Below, in pieces: positions 1 to 6,238 of a stretch of DNA of 25,106 nucleotides (positions are counted from its first letter, which is position 1; every line of letters starts with the position of its first letter). The DNA is from DASPTT01 sp035623275 (GTDB lineage: Bacteria; Actinomycetota; Acidimicrobiia; Acidimicrobiales; UBA8190). The stretch is from assembly GCA_035623275.1 (NCBI GenBank), contig DASPTT010000040.1, positions 1 to 25,106 on the forward strand, given 5' to 3'. Position numbers and translations under genes: made by a program. The notes under the pieces were generated by a model. It worked only from the letters and a program-made list of their open reading frames with translations. It did not search any database and was not told where the DNA came from.

Positions 1-687
1 CTCGCCGTCCGCGCCGGGGACGCGCACGCCTTCGCCGAGCTCTACCGGGAGCACGTCGACGCCGTGCGCCGGGTCGCCTACCAACAGGTGAGCAACGCCG
101 ACTCGGTGGCCGACGTGGTGCAGGACACCTTCACCCGGGCGCTCCAGCACCTGCCGGAGCTGCGCGAGCCGGGTCGGTTCCGCCCGTGGTTGCTGGCCAT
201 CGCCCGTCATTCCGCCACCGACCAGCTGCGGGCCCGCCGGCGTCTGACCACGCTCGACGAGGACGACGACGACGTCCTCGCCTGGAGCGGGCCCGGTCCC
301 GAATCGGTGGCCGAGCTGCGCGAATTGGCCGAGCACGTCCAGGGTTGCGTGGCCGGGCTCTCCAAGCGCGACGCCACGGCCGTGGCCATGGTCACCCATC
401 TCGGGTTCTCGCCCGCGCAGGTGGCCGCGGCCCTCGGCGTGTCCACCGGTGCCGCCAAGGTGATCGTGCATCGGGCTCGCCGGCGCCTGCGCCACGCGTT
501 GACGCTCCAGCTGATGGTGCAGCAACCCATGCTGGCCTGCGAGGAATTCCAGAAGCTCTACGCCGCCGACGAGGTGGCCGCGTCCAAGCACCTCGAGGAC
601 TGTGGGGTCTGTATCGACCGAGCCGGGGCGGAGGTGGTGCCGTTCCAGCTCGACGTCGACGCGCCCCCCGATCAACACCGGCCCTGA
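1..687 (+). CDS. ECF-type RNA polymerase sigma factor with C-terminal zinc-finger-like tail (5' partial)
   Basis: Extracytoplasmic-function sigma-70 factor that would direct RNA polymerase to a small regulon. The frame is open to base 1, so the true start lies outside the window and the GTG at 64 is internal. Region 2 is visible as AFAELYREHVDAVRRVAY, then DVVQDTFTRAL and PGRFRPWLLAIARH. Region 4 follows with LGFSPAQVAAALGVSTGAAK and VIVHRARRRLRHAL, a typical recognition helix. After region 4 there are about 50 extra residues with a Cys (ACEEF) followed by HLEDCGVC, the His-x3-Cys-x2-Cys pattern of zinc-binding anti-sigma domains (zf-HC2). Fusion of such a mini-domain suggests an intrinsically regulated, metal- or redox-responsive sigma factor; that is inference. 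It ends 3 bp before a convergent small gene and lies about 380 bp upstream of the MNIO locus, which it might control. Confidence 0.9.
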   Translation, partial: LAVRAGDAHAFAELYREHVDAVRRVAYQQVSNADSVADVVQDTFTRALQHLPELREPGRFRPWLLAIARHSATDQLRARRRLTTLDEDDDDVLAWSGPGPESVAELRELAEHVQGCVAGLSKRDATAVAMVTHLGFSPAQVAAALGVSTGAAKVIVHRARRRLRHALTLQLMVQQPMLACEEFQKLYAADEVAASKHLEDCGVCIDRAGAEVVPFQLDVDAPPDQHRP

Positions 688-690
688 GCA

Positions 691-960
691 CTACTCGCCG
701 AGCCCTTCGACCCTGATCCCGCTGCTGCGCACGGCCTCGGTCAGCGAGTCCGGCAGCGCCCCCGGACGCCAGTCCACCTCGGAGTCGAAGCCGACTACCT
801 CGTTCTCCATGTAGGCCTCGGCGATACCCGGGGCGACGAGGGCGGCGAAGAGGGCGGCCTCCTGGTCGTCGAGCTGCTCGGCCACGAAGGTCCGGACCTT
901 CTCGAGGAGCCGGTCGGCCGCCTCGCGGTCCGACGGTTGCCTCCCCTCGCGATCTACCAC
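691..960 (-). CDS. Small acidic hypothetical protein (89 aa)
   Basis: Not recognised as a named family. The coding look is convincing from about DREAADRLLEKV onward: a helical acidic segment (VAEQLDDQEAALFAALVAPG) followed by EAYMENEVVGFDSEVDW and a C-terminal ADSLTEA-like helix. The open frame continues upstream of 960 but that part is Arg/Pro/Gly-rich and looks non-coding. I therefore chose the GTG at 958–960 (VVDREGRQ...); the ribosome binding site there is weak, so the start is uncertain. It has no Cys. It is convergent with the ECF sigma gene (3 bp apart) and divergent from the precursor gene at 1070, sharing a 109-bp intergenic region that carries an inverted repeat. A role with the MNIO locus is possible but unsupported. 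Confidence 0.6.
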   Translation of the reverse strand: MVDREGRQPSDREAADRLLEKVRTFVAEQLDDQEAALFAALVAPGIAEAYMENEVVGFDSEVDWRPGALPDSLTEAVRSSGIRVEGLGE

Positions 961-986
961 GCTTGTCCGACGAGGGAGGGCCCGCA

Positions 987-1023
987 CGGTTACACCACCG
1001 TGACCCCGCGCTGCGTGTAACCG
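987..1023. promoter_or_regulatory. 9-bp perfect inverted repeat in divergent promoter region
   Basis: CGGTTACAC at 987–995 is matched by GTGTAACCG at 1015–1023, with a 19-nt spacer. A half-related GTGACC (1000–1005) sits between them. It lies in the divergent intergenic region between the 691–960 gene (minus) and the precursor gene at 1070. It could be a dimeric operator or a transcript hairpin; no U-tract follows, so a terminator is unlikely. Confidence 0.45.
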
Positions 1024-1069
1024 GCCCGACGCCGGTGCGTCAACGTCTCGACGACCCAGGAGGTGGACC

Positions 1070-1444
1070 ATGGCAGCAGACGACGTGTACCTGGCCCTGG
1101 TGAAGCTCGACGACCCCGACGTGCGCAACGCCACGACGGATGTCGACGAGCTCGAGGACCTCGACCTCACGGACGAGGAGCGCCAGCTCGTCCAGGACGT
1201 GATCGACGAGGCCCACGACGACGCCGAGGTCAGCGGATTCGCCGGCGGCGCCATGATGGGCGCGCTGACGTATTGCTCGGGTCGGGTCAACCCGGGCGTG
1301 CTCTCGAGCAACCCGCCTGCGAGCTACAGCTTCGGGGCCATGGTGGGCCCCCACTGGGGCGAGGCCTCGTGTGGGGCGGGCACGTGCACCGCGGACCCCA
1401 AGAAGAAGATGCCGGGCGACGGCGGCTTCGGCGGCGCGTTCTAG
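1070..1444 (+). CDS. Candidate RiPP precursor peptide for the adjacent MNIO enzyme (124 aa)
   Basis: A 124-residue protein preceded by a strong ribosome binding site (AGGAGG, 6 nt before ATG). Residues 1–55 are very acidic and predicted helical (DVDELEDLDLTDEERQLVQD), resembling a leader peptide. Residues 56–124 change character: Gly/Ser/Pro/Asn-rich with Cys69 (ALTYCSGRVN), Cys101 and Cys106 (ASCGAGTCTADPKKK) and a C-terminal GDGGFGGAF. MNIO (DUF692) enzymes are known to modify Cys-containing precursor peptides (methanobactin, bufferin-like, TglH-type). The partner enzyme starts directly downstream in the same reading frame, so I infer this is its substrate. I do not recognise the precursor family; the SCGAGTC segment only loosely recalls the CGxGxC repeats of bufferin precursors. 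Alternatively it is an unrelated small protein. Confidence 0.7.
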   Translation: MAADDVYLALVKLDDPDVRNATTDVDELEDLDLTDEERQLVQDVIDEAHDDAEVSGFAGGAMMGALTYCSGRVNPGVLSSNPPASYSFGAMVGPHWGEASCGAGTCTADPKKKMPGDGGFGGAF

Positions 1445-1609
1445 GCGATCCCCATCGACCGCGACCCCCTGCTCCAGGGGCAGGCGGCGCTCGCCTGCCT
1501 GCTCACCGACCCCGATGCCCTGGCTGCGTGGGGCGCAGACCCCGCCGGCTTCGCATCCGCCCGGCTCGGACGATCGCCGGCGGCGGCGTGGCTCGCCGGA
1601 CTCGATCAC
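1445..1609 (+). other. In-frame N-terminal coding extension of the MNIO gene without a standard start codon
   Basis: These 55 codons are open in the same frame as both the precursor (stop TAG 1442–1444) and the MNIO domain. They read like a real protein domain (LACLLTDPDALAAWGADPAG, then AAAWLAGLDHVGVTEAAGVL continuing past 1610). This pattern of DPxAL…W…DPAGF…LAGLD…LxRKxxK resembles the small partner domains that accompany DUF692 proteins. No ATG, GTG or TTG occurs in frame here: the candidates are ATC at 1448 or 1454, CTG at 1469, or read-through of the TAG. GCG at 1445 is one transition away from GTG. Either the start is unusual or the N-terminus has been damaged. Confidence 0.65.
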
Positions 1610-2617
1610 GTGGGTGTGACGGAGGCCGCGGGGGTGCTGGCCCGGAAGGCGGCCAAGGCCGGCGAGCGCCGCTCGACGGAGGGGCAGGGCGACGGTCGGG
1701 GCGCCGATCGACACCATGGTCCCCCGGCGCCCACCCTGACCGGGGGTGCCCGTGCCCGCGCCGCACCGGCGCCATCCGAGGCGGCCGGCGGCGCTTCGGT
1801 CTCGGCTCGGTCCCCGGCCCTGGGATGCAGCTACCGACCCGCCCTCGTCCCCCTCCTCTTCGACGAGCTGCACCGCATCGACGTCTGGGAGCACATCGCC
1901 GACTGGTACCGAGGGCCGGGGGGCGACGACCGCCTCCGCCGCTTCGCCCGGGCCACCCCCGTCACGCTCCACAGCCTGGCCATGTCGATCGGGTCCAGCC
2001 CCGACCAGTACCAGCAGCAGTACGTGCACGACCTGGCTCGTCTCGCCCGGGTGGCCGAGGTCGACCACGTGAGCGATCACCTGGCCTTCTCCCGGGTCGG
2101 TCCGCAGTTGCTGCCGCACTTCCTTCCCTTGTGGCGGATCGAGGAGCAGCTCGAGCTCGTCGCCGAGAACGTGGATCGCGTGCAGGACGAACTGGGCGCT
2201 CGCCTCCTCCTCGAGAACCCGGCCAGCCCGCTCGACCCCGGCGGCGACCTGTCCACGGCCGAATTCCTCAACGAGCTGTGCGGGCGCACCGGATGCGCGG
2301 TGCTCCTCGACCTCGAGAACCTGCGGGTCAACGCGGACAACGGCCAGCTCGACGCGGCCAAGGAGCTCGAGACGCTGGAACTGCGCAACGTCGCCGGCGT
2401 GCATCTGGCCGGAGGCACGGACCCCGACGACGAGGCCCCGGCGTTCGACGCCCATGCCTGGCCCGTGCACGACCGGGTGCTCGCGTGGCTGGCCGGTGTC
2501 GTCCCCGAGGCACCCGACTGCCGGTGGGTGGTGGTCGAGCGCGACGGGCGGCTCGAGCAGGGAGAGGAGGTCGCCGGCGATCTGGACCGCATCCGCCGCC
2601 TGCTGCACGCGGACTAG
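1610..2617 (+). CDS. MNIO (DUF692) family multinuclear iron oxidase with N-terminal partner-like domain
   Basis: Belongs to the MNIO/DUF692 family, iron-dependent TIM-barrel enzymes that oxidatively remodel Cys or C-terminal residues of precursor peptides. Coordinates begin at the first standard start (GTG), but the homologous coding sequence extends upstream to 1445. After a partner-like domain and a low-complexity Ala/Gly/Pro/Arg linker (about residues 20–75), the barrel shows the family landmarks in order: TPVTLHSLAMSIGSS (metal His), VDHVSDHLAFSRVG (family SEHLAW), ARLLLENPASPLD (Glu), CAVLLDLENLRVNAD (family LLDVNNVYVNA), NVAGVHLAGG (family HLAGH), FDAHAWPVHDRV (Asp/His) and CRWVVVERDG (Glu). 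The usual second His of HLAGH is Gly and the NN pair is EN, so it is a divergent member. No separate partner gene follows, in keeping with a fused partner domain. Substrate is inferred to be the 1070–1444 product. Confidence 0.85.
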   Translation: MGVTEAAGVLARKAAKAGERRSTEGQGDGRGADRHHGPPAPTLTGGARARAAPAPSEAAGGASVSARSPALGCSYRPALVPLLFDELHRIDVWEHIADWYRGPGGDDRLRRFARATPVTLHSLAMSIGSSPDQYQQQYVHDLARLARVAEVDHVSDHLAFSRVGPQLLPHFLPLWRIEEQLELVAENVDRVQDELGARLLLENPASPLDPGGDLSTAEFLNELCGRTGCAVLLDLENLRVNADNGQLDAAKELETLELRNVAGVHLAGGTDPDDEAPAFDAHAWPVHDRVLAWLAGVVPEAPDCRWVVVERDGRLEQGEEVAGDLDRIRRLLHAD

Positions 2618-2644
2618 CCGCGCACGGCGTTGTCGACCGGGCTT

Positions 2645-2958
2645 GTGTTCACTGCTCTGGGGCTGTCCCCCCCAGGAGGTCGCGGCATCTGCTGGCTGCT
2701 CCACGGCCTACGTCCACAAGCTCGAGCAGGGGAGGGTCCGGACCCCCTCTCCCCGCGGTGCTCGCCGGCCTCGCCCCCACGCTCGGCCTCGACTACCAGG
2801 TGCTGATGTCCAGCGCCGGATACGGCGAGTCGCCCGAGGCTCCCGCTTCCCCGTCCGTGACGTCGCGCTTCGCCAACGCACACATCGTCGAGCTTCTCGA
2901 GAAGCTCGTCGACGACGTCGCCCAACTCCGCGACGAGCTCCACGCCGCCCTGGGTTGA
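2645..2958 (+). pseudogene. XRE-family HTH regulator, disrupted by two frameshifts
   Basis: Reading three frames in sequence restores a Cro/C1-type regulator: ALGLSP in frame 2, then QEVAASAGCSTAYVHKLEQG and RVRTPSPR in frame 3, then VLAGLAPTLGLDYQVLMSSA to the stop in frame 1. The first switch falls in a run of seven C (2667–2673) and the second near 2750–2757 (CCCCGCGGTG, one extra G). The C-terminal half has a helical tail (IVELLEKLVDDVAQLRDELH). The normal first helix of the HTH is missing or degenerate before 2645, and no convincing start is visible. Homopolymer-associated shifts could be assembly errors, but the missing N-terminus favours real decay. It directly follows the MNIO gene and may once have regulated it. 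Confidence 0.75.
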
Positions 2959-3064
2959 GGTCCCCGGAGTCGCCCCACTTGGCGCGGCGCAACCCCTCGC
3001 TGCTCGGGGGAGGCAGGCGGCTGGGGCCACGCCGGGCTATGACCGCCCACGCCCTAGGCCCACA

Positions 3065-3159
3065 CGATGGTCTCCCTTCGCCGGCATTGTCCGGATCAGG
3101 TGTTCGGGGTCGCCGGGATCTTCCCCGGCCTCTCAGCTACTTGGGCTCCCTCGTCATCG
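3065..3159 (-). promoter_or_regulatory. TPP (thiamine pyrophosphate) riboswitch, orphan
   Basis: On the minus strand the region reads GGGAGCCC, then CTGAGAGGCCGGGGA, then ACCTGATCCGGACAATGCCG and GCGAAGGGAG: all conserved parts of the THI element (CUGAGA, ACCUGAUC, AAUGCCGGCGAAGGGAG). P1 can close between CGATG (minus, from 3155–3159) and CATCG (minus, from 3065–3069). A THI element normally controls thiamine biosynthesis or transport genes, but downstream on the minus strand (below 3064) lies only the antisense side of the broken XRE gene; no thiamine gene is present. Confidence 0.92.
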
Positions 3160-3450
3160 CGTGGACCGATGGTCATCGAACAACGCGCCTGACGTGCGCG
3201 TCAGGGGAGAAGGTCCCGAAGTCACGTGCCACTGCGAGACCCTTGGTGGCGGCAAGTGACGCGGGCCGGTAGAGGCCCCGGCGGGGCCCAGCGGCCTGAC
3301 CGTCGGCCGGATCCACCCGCCTCAGAGCGCGGATCGAACGCCTTCACCTGTTCCCGGTACATCCCGCTCTGATCAGCTGGATCGACGCCACAAACTCAGG
3401 AAGGTGCCGGGTGAGTCGGGATCGGGGGCAACCCGCCCGCAAATGGCGCG

Positions 3451-3484
3451 GCACTTTCGAGCGGTCGACGCGATGCGAAAGTGC
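3451..3484. promoter_or_regulatory. 9-bp perfect inverted repeat upstream of MarR–ABC operon
   Basis: GCACTTTCG (3451–3459) and CGAAAGTGC (3476–3484) form a perfect inverted repeat with a 16-nt spacer, 139 bp before the chosen MarR start. It could be an operator for the MarR regulator or a hairpin in the leader. The remaining sequence from 2959 to 3573, apart from the riboswitch and a 7-bp-stem hairpin at 3188–3205 (CCTGACG/CGTCAGG), contains no gene I can support. Confidence 0.45.
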
Positions 3485-3573
3485 CCAGATCGGGTGTCGT
3501 TATCGCGCGGTCACACGCAACGGCTCCCAGCTCGGGCAAGCCACCTTGGGACCTTCGCCCCTTGTTTGCGCAC

Positions 3574-3613
3574 TCCTCCTGAGATGACATGGATTTGTGT
3601 TATCGCAGGAGGA
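3574..3613 (+). promoter_or_regulatory. Hairpin that pairs with and can mask the Shine–Dalgarno of the MarR gene
   Basis: TCCTCCTG at 3574–3581 is perfectly complementary to CAGGAGGA at 3606–3613, which contains the AGGAGG ribosome binding site (3607–3612) of the GTG start at 3623. The 8-bp stem with a 24-nt loop would sequester the site in the mRNA, suggesting translational control of the whole MarR–DrrA–DrrB operon. The pairing is directly visible; regulation is inference. Confidence 0.55.
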
Positions 3614-3622
3614 TTTGTAGGG

Positions 3623-4153
3623 GTGGTGGGCGTGCCAAGCGATGCAGAGATCACATTTGCCGACCATGCCGGCCGGTTCTACGCCCGCCGGTACGGGATG
3701 GCCCCGATGGTGGGCCGCTTACTGGGATACCTGGCGGTCTGCGACCCGCACGAGCAGAGCATCACCGAGCTGGCTGACGCCCTGCTGGCAAGCCGAAGCG
3801 CCATCGCCGGGGCGGTTACCACTCTGGAGAACCTCGGGCTCATCCGGCGAACCCGGGCCGCGGGCGAACGGATGGACCGGGTGTGCGTAGACATGTCCTC
3901 GCCCCGGGCGACGGGGTTCGACCTCTCCGAGTACCAGGAGCAGGGCGAGCTGGCCCGAGAAGGTCTGCGCCTGCTGGCCGACGCCCCGCCCGAACGGCGA
4001 GCGATCTTGTTGGAGTGGGCCGCGTTCGCCGATTTCCTGGTGGAGCGGCTTCCCGTGCTGGAGCAGGAGTGGAAGGAGCGTCGGGAAGCACTGCGCGCCG
4101 CCGGTGAGCTCCCCGAGGCCCAGGGTCCCCATCGCGAAGGCAGAGTGCGATGA
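3623..4153 (+). CDS. MarR/GbsR-family transcriptional regulator
   Basis: Winged-helix regulator of about 176 residues that probably controls the ABC exporter downstream. After a short N-terminus (DAEITFADHAGRFYARRYGM) comes the wHTH: MAPMVGRLLGYLAVCDP, SITELADALLASRSAIAGAV (recognition helix), TTLENLGLIRRTR and the wing (AAGERMDRVCVD). The C-terminal helices (about 105–165) resemble GbsR-type dimerisation segments. The frame is open to 3404, but the AGGAGG at 3607–3612 places the start at GTG 3623 (or GTG 3626). ATG 3584 is in frame but lacks a ribosome binding site. The stop overlaps the next gene by ATGA, so the three genes are one operon. An upstream hairpin can hide the ribosome binding site. 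Ligand unknown. Confidence 0.88.
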   Translation: MVGVPSDAEITFADHAGRFYARRYGMAPMVGRLLGYLAVCDPHEQSITELADALLASRSAIAGAVTTLENLGLIRRTRAAGERMDRVCVDMSSPRATGFDLSEYQEQGELAREGLRLLADAPPERRAILLEWAAFADFLVERLPVLEQEWKERREALRAAGELPEAQGPHREGRVR

Positions 4154-5139
4154 CAGGCCTGGGCAGCACGCCGGGGATCGTGGCCAGGGACGTGTGCAAG
4201 TCGTTCGGCAGCCATCTGGTCCTCGACAAGGTGAACCTCACCGCGCATGAGGGCTCGATCCTCGCGCTGCTGGGTCCGAACGGGGCGGGCAAGACCACGA
4301 TCGTCCGCATCCTCTCGACTCTGATCTCCGCCGATTCCGGCTCCATGCAAGTCGCCGGACACGACGTGGTCTCCGACCCCGACGGGGTGCGGGCGCTCAT
4401 CGGGGTCACCGGGCAGTTCTCGGCGGTGGACAACTTGCTTACGGGGGCCGAGAACCTGCAGCTCATGGCCGATCTTCGTCACCTCGGTCGCCAAGCCGGA
4501 CAACGGCGGGTGGCCGAGTTGTTGGAGAGGTTCGACCTCACCGACGCAGCGGACAAGCCGTTGTCGGTCTACTCGGGCGGGATGCGACGGCGACTCGACC
4601 TGGCGATGACGCTCGTCGGTGAGCCCCGCGTGATCTTCCTGGACGAGCCCACCACCGGCTTGGACCCGCGCAGCCGTCTAACCACGTGGGAGATCATCCG
4701 CCAACTCGCCTCAGCAGGCGTGGCCATACTGCTCACCACCCAGCATCTCGACGAAGCGGACCAGCTGGCCGATCAGATCGCCGTGCTCGACCAGGGCCGG
4801 ATCGTCGCCGAAGGAACCCCCACTGAGTTGAAGAGCCGCATTCCTGGCGGGCACGTCCGACTCCGCTTCGCTGATCCCGATCTGCTGTTCTCGGCGGCCG
4901 CGATAATCCCGACAGCCGCTCCCGACCAGGACCAACTGGTCCTCCAAGTTCCGGTGGCAGACGGCAACGTGGACTCGCTCCGTGAGTTGCTCGATGAGTT
5001 GCACGAGGCTCGTATCACCGTCGAGGGGCTGTCGATCCACACGCCGGATCTCGATGATGTGTTCCTCGCCGTCACCGGAAGTCACGTCACCGGTCGGCTT
5101 GATGAGGACTCCACGCTGCAAGGAGCAACAAGAAGATGA
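4150..5139 (+). CDS. ABC exporter ATP-binding protein, DrrA/daunorubicin-resistance type
   Basis: Cytoplasmic ATPase of 329 residues that would power the permease encoded next. Walker A is LGPNGAGKTT (about 41–50), the signature YSGGMRRRLD (141–150), Walker B VIFLDEPTTGLDP (161–173) and the H-loop is in LLTTQHLDEAD (His199). The roughly 110-residue C-terminal domain after the nucleotide-binding domain is typical of the DrrA group (DAXX-type ATPases). Start and stop overlap neighbours by ATGA on both sides, indicating translational coupling with the MarR gene and the permease. Exporters of this kind move hydrophobic drugs or secondary metabolites; the substrate here cannot be read from sequence. 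Confidence 0.95.
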   Translation: MTGLGSTPGIVARDVCKSFGSHLVLDKVNLTAHEGSILALLGPNGAGKTTIVRILSTLISADSGSMQVAGHDVVSDPDGVRALIGVTGQFSAVDNLLTGAENLQLMADLRHLGRQAGQRRVAELLERFDLTDAADKPLSVYSGGMRRRLDLAMTLVGEPRVIFLDEPTTGLDPRSRLTTWEIIRQLASAGVAILLTTQHLDEADQLADQIAVLDQGRIVAEGTPTELKSRIPGGHVRLRFADPDLLFSAAAIIPTAAPDQDQLVLQVPVADGNVDSLRELLDELHEARITVEGLSIHTPDLDDVFLAVTGSHVTGRLDEDSTLQGATRR

Positions 5140-5933
5140 CCACGCTCGCCTACACACTCAGCGACTCACGGGTCATGCTGCGCCGCAACCTCAAGCACCA
5201 ACTCCGCTACCCATCGTTGACCCTGATGCTCGTCGGCCTGCCCATCGTGCTCCTCTTGCTTTTCGTCTACGTCTTCGGCGGCCAGCTCGGCGCCGGCCTC
5301 GGCGCGCACCAGGGACGCCACGCCTACCTCGACTATGTGGTGCCGGGGTTGCTACTGATCACCGTGGCCTCGGCTGTCCAAGGTACGTCGATTATGGTGG
5401 CCATGGACATGACCAGCGGCATCATCGACCGGTTCCGCACCATGGCCATCGCCCGCGCGTCGGTCCTGACCGGGCACGTGCTCGGCAGCCTCATCCAAAC
5501 CCTCGCTGCCATCGCCATCCTTATCGGCGTCGCCGTCGGTCTCGGGTTCCACTCAAGCGCCGGACCGCTCGAGTGGCTCGCCGCGATCGGGATGCTGGCC
5601 CTGTTCGCCTTCGCGCTGATCTGGCTGGCGGTCGCGCTCGGGTTGGCGGCCAAGAGCGTCGAGACTGCCAGCAACACCCCGATGATCCTGATCTTGCTGG
5701 TCTTCCTCGGCAGCGGTTTCGTGTCCACGAGTACCATGCCAGCGGGGCTACGCCAGTTCGCCGAGTACCAGCCCTTCACCCCCACCGCCGACACCGTCCG
5801 CGGACTGCTTACCCACGCCGCAGTCGGCCACCACGCCATCGCTGCCATCGCGTGGAGCGTAGGCATCGCCGTTGTGGCCTACTTGTGGGCCCTGCGCCTC
5901 TACAACCGGCGCCGAGCAGTCGAGCCAAAGTGA
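5136..5933 (+). CDS. ABC-2 type permease, DrrB-like
   Basis: Integral membrane partner (265 residues) of the preceding ATPase. Six hydrophobic segments are visible: LMLVGLPIVLLLLFVYVFGG, VVPGLLLITVASAVQ, IQTLAAIAILIGVAVGLGF, AIGMLALFAFALIWLAVALG, MILILLVFLGSGFVS and AIAWSVGIAVVAYLWAL. The N-terminal SDSRVMLRRNLKHQLRYPS and the QPFTPTADTVRGLL segment before the last helix are characteristic of DrrB/ABC-2 permeases. Translation is coupled to the ATPase by an ATGA overlap. This is the last gene of the MarR–ATPase–permease operon; the 305 bp that follow are intergenic and hold a copy of the dispersed repeat. Confidence 0.94.
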   Translation: MTTLAYTLSDSRVMLRRNLKHQLRYPSLTLMLVGLPIVLLLLFVYVFGGQLGAGLGAHQGRHAYLDYVVPGLLLITVASAVQGTSIMVAMDMTSGIIDRFRTMAIARASVLTGHVLGSLIQTLAAIAILIGVAVGLGFHSSAGPLEWLAAIGMLALFAFALIWLAVALGLAAKSVETASNTPMILILLVFLGSGFVSTSTMPAGLRQFAEYQPFTPTADTVRGLLTHAAVGHHAIAAIAWSVGIAVVAYLWALRLYNRRRAVEPK

Positions 5934-6029
5934 GTGGGACGACACAGCGCCGTGGCTGAGCGTGTCAGACAACACCAGAAGCCGCGCCAGCCATCAGCCA
6001 AGGCGAACCTCGCCCGCAAACAGTAATCC

Positions 6030-6205
6030 CGGTCGACGCGTGTATTGAGGCGGCGCGATCGGGAAGTGCCGATGCAGCGCACCCGGACCAGCCGGCCACC
6101 CGCCCGCAAACATCGGACCCCTGAGCGATCCCGCCCGGATGCCTTCAGGCGCCTGACCTGGCCGGGCGGGGTACACCCAGGTAGCGCAACCCCGGCAGAG
6201 GCGGG
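6030..6205 (-). repeat. Dispersed intergenic repeat, copy R2 (minus orientation)
   Basis: Read on the minus strand this stretch follows the consensus shared with R7 and R8: CTGCCGGGGTTGCGC, GTGTACCCCGCCCGGCCAGG, GTCAGGCGCCTGAAGGC, GGGATCGCTC, and then GTGCGCTGCATCGGCAC (R7 has GGGCGCTGCATCGGCAC). It occupies most of the gap 5934–6238. Two copies of CGCCCGCAAA (6011–6020 and 6101–6110) lie in or beside it. No gene seen in this gap. Confidence 0.6.
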
Positions 6206-6238
6206 CGGTCCTGCACGGCCCTGACGGCAGCAGTCGCC

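Noticed and set aside
1040..2958. Very long open frames overlapping the MNIO gene (minus 1040–2704 and plus 1063–2958).
   Set aside because: They are Arg/Pro/Gly-rich shadow frames of GC-rich coding DNA with no family similarity, except the last part of the plus frame, which is the end of the XRE pseudogene.
3404..3622. N-terminal extension of the MarR protein (including ATG 3584, MTWICVIAGGF…).
   Set aside because: The extension has no family similarity and no Shine–Dalgarno; AGGAGG at 3607–3612 points to GTG 3623.
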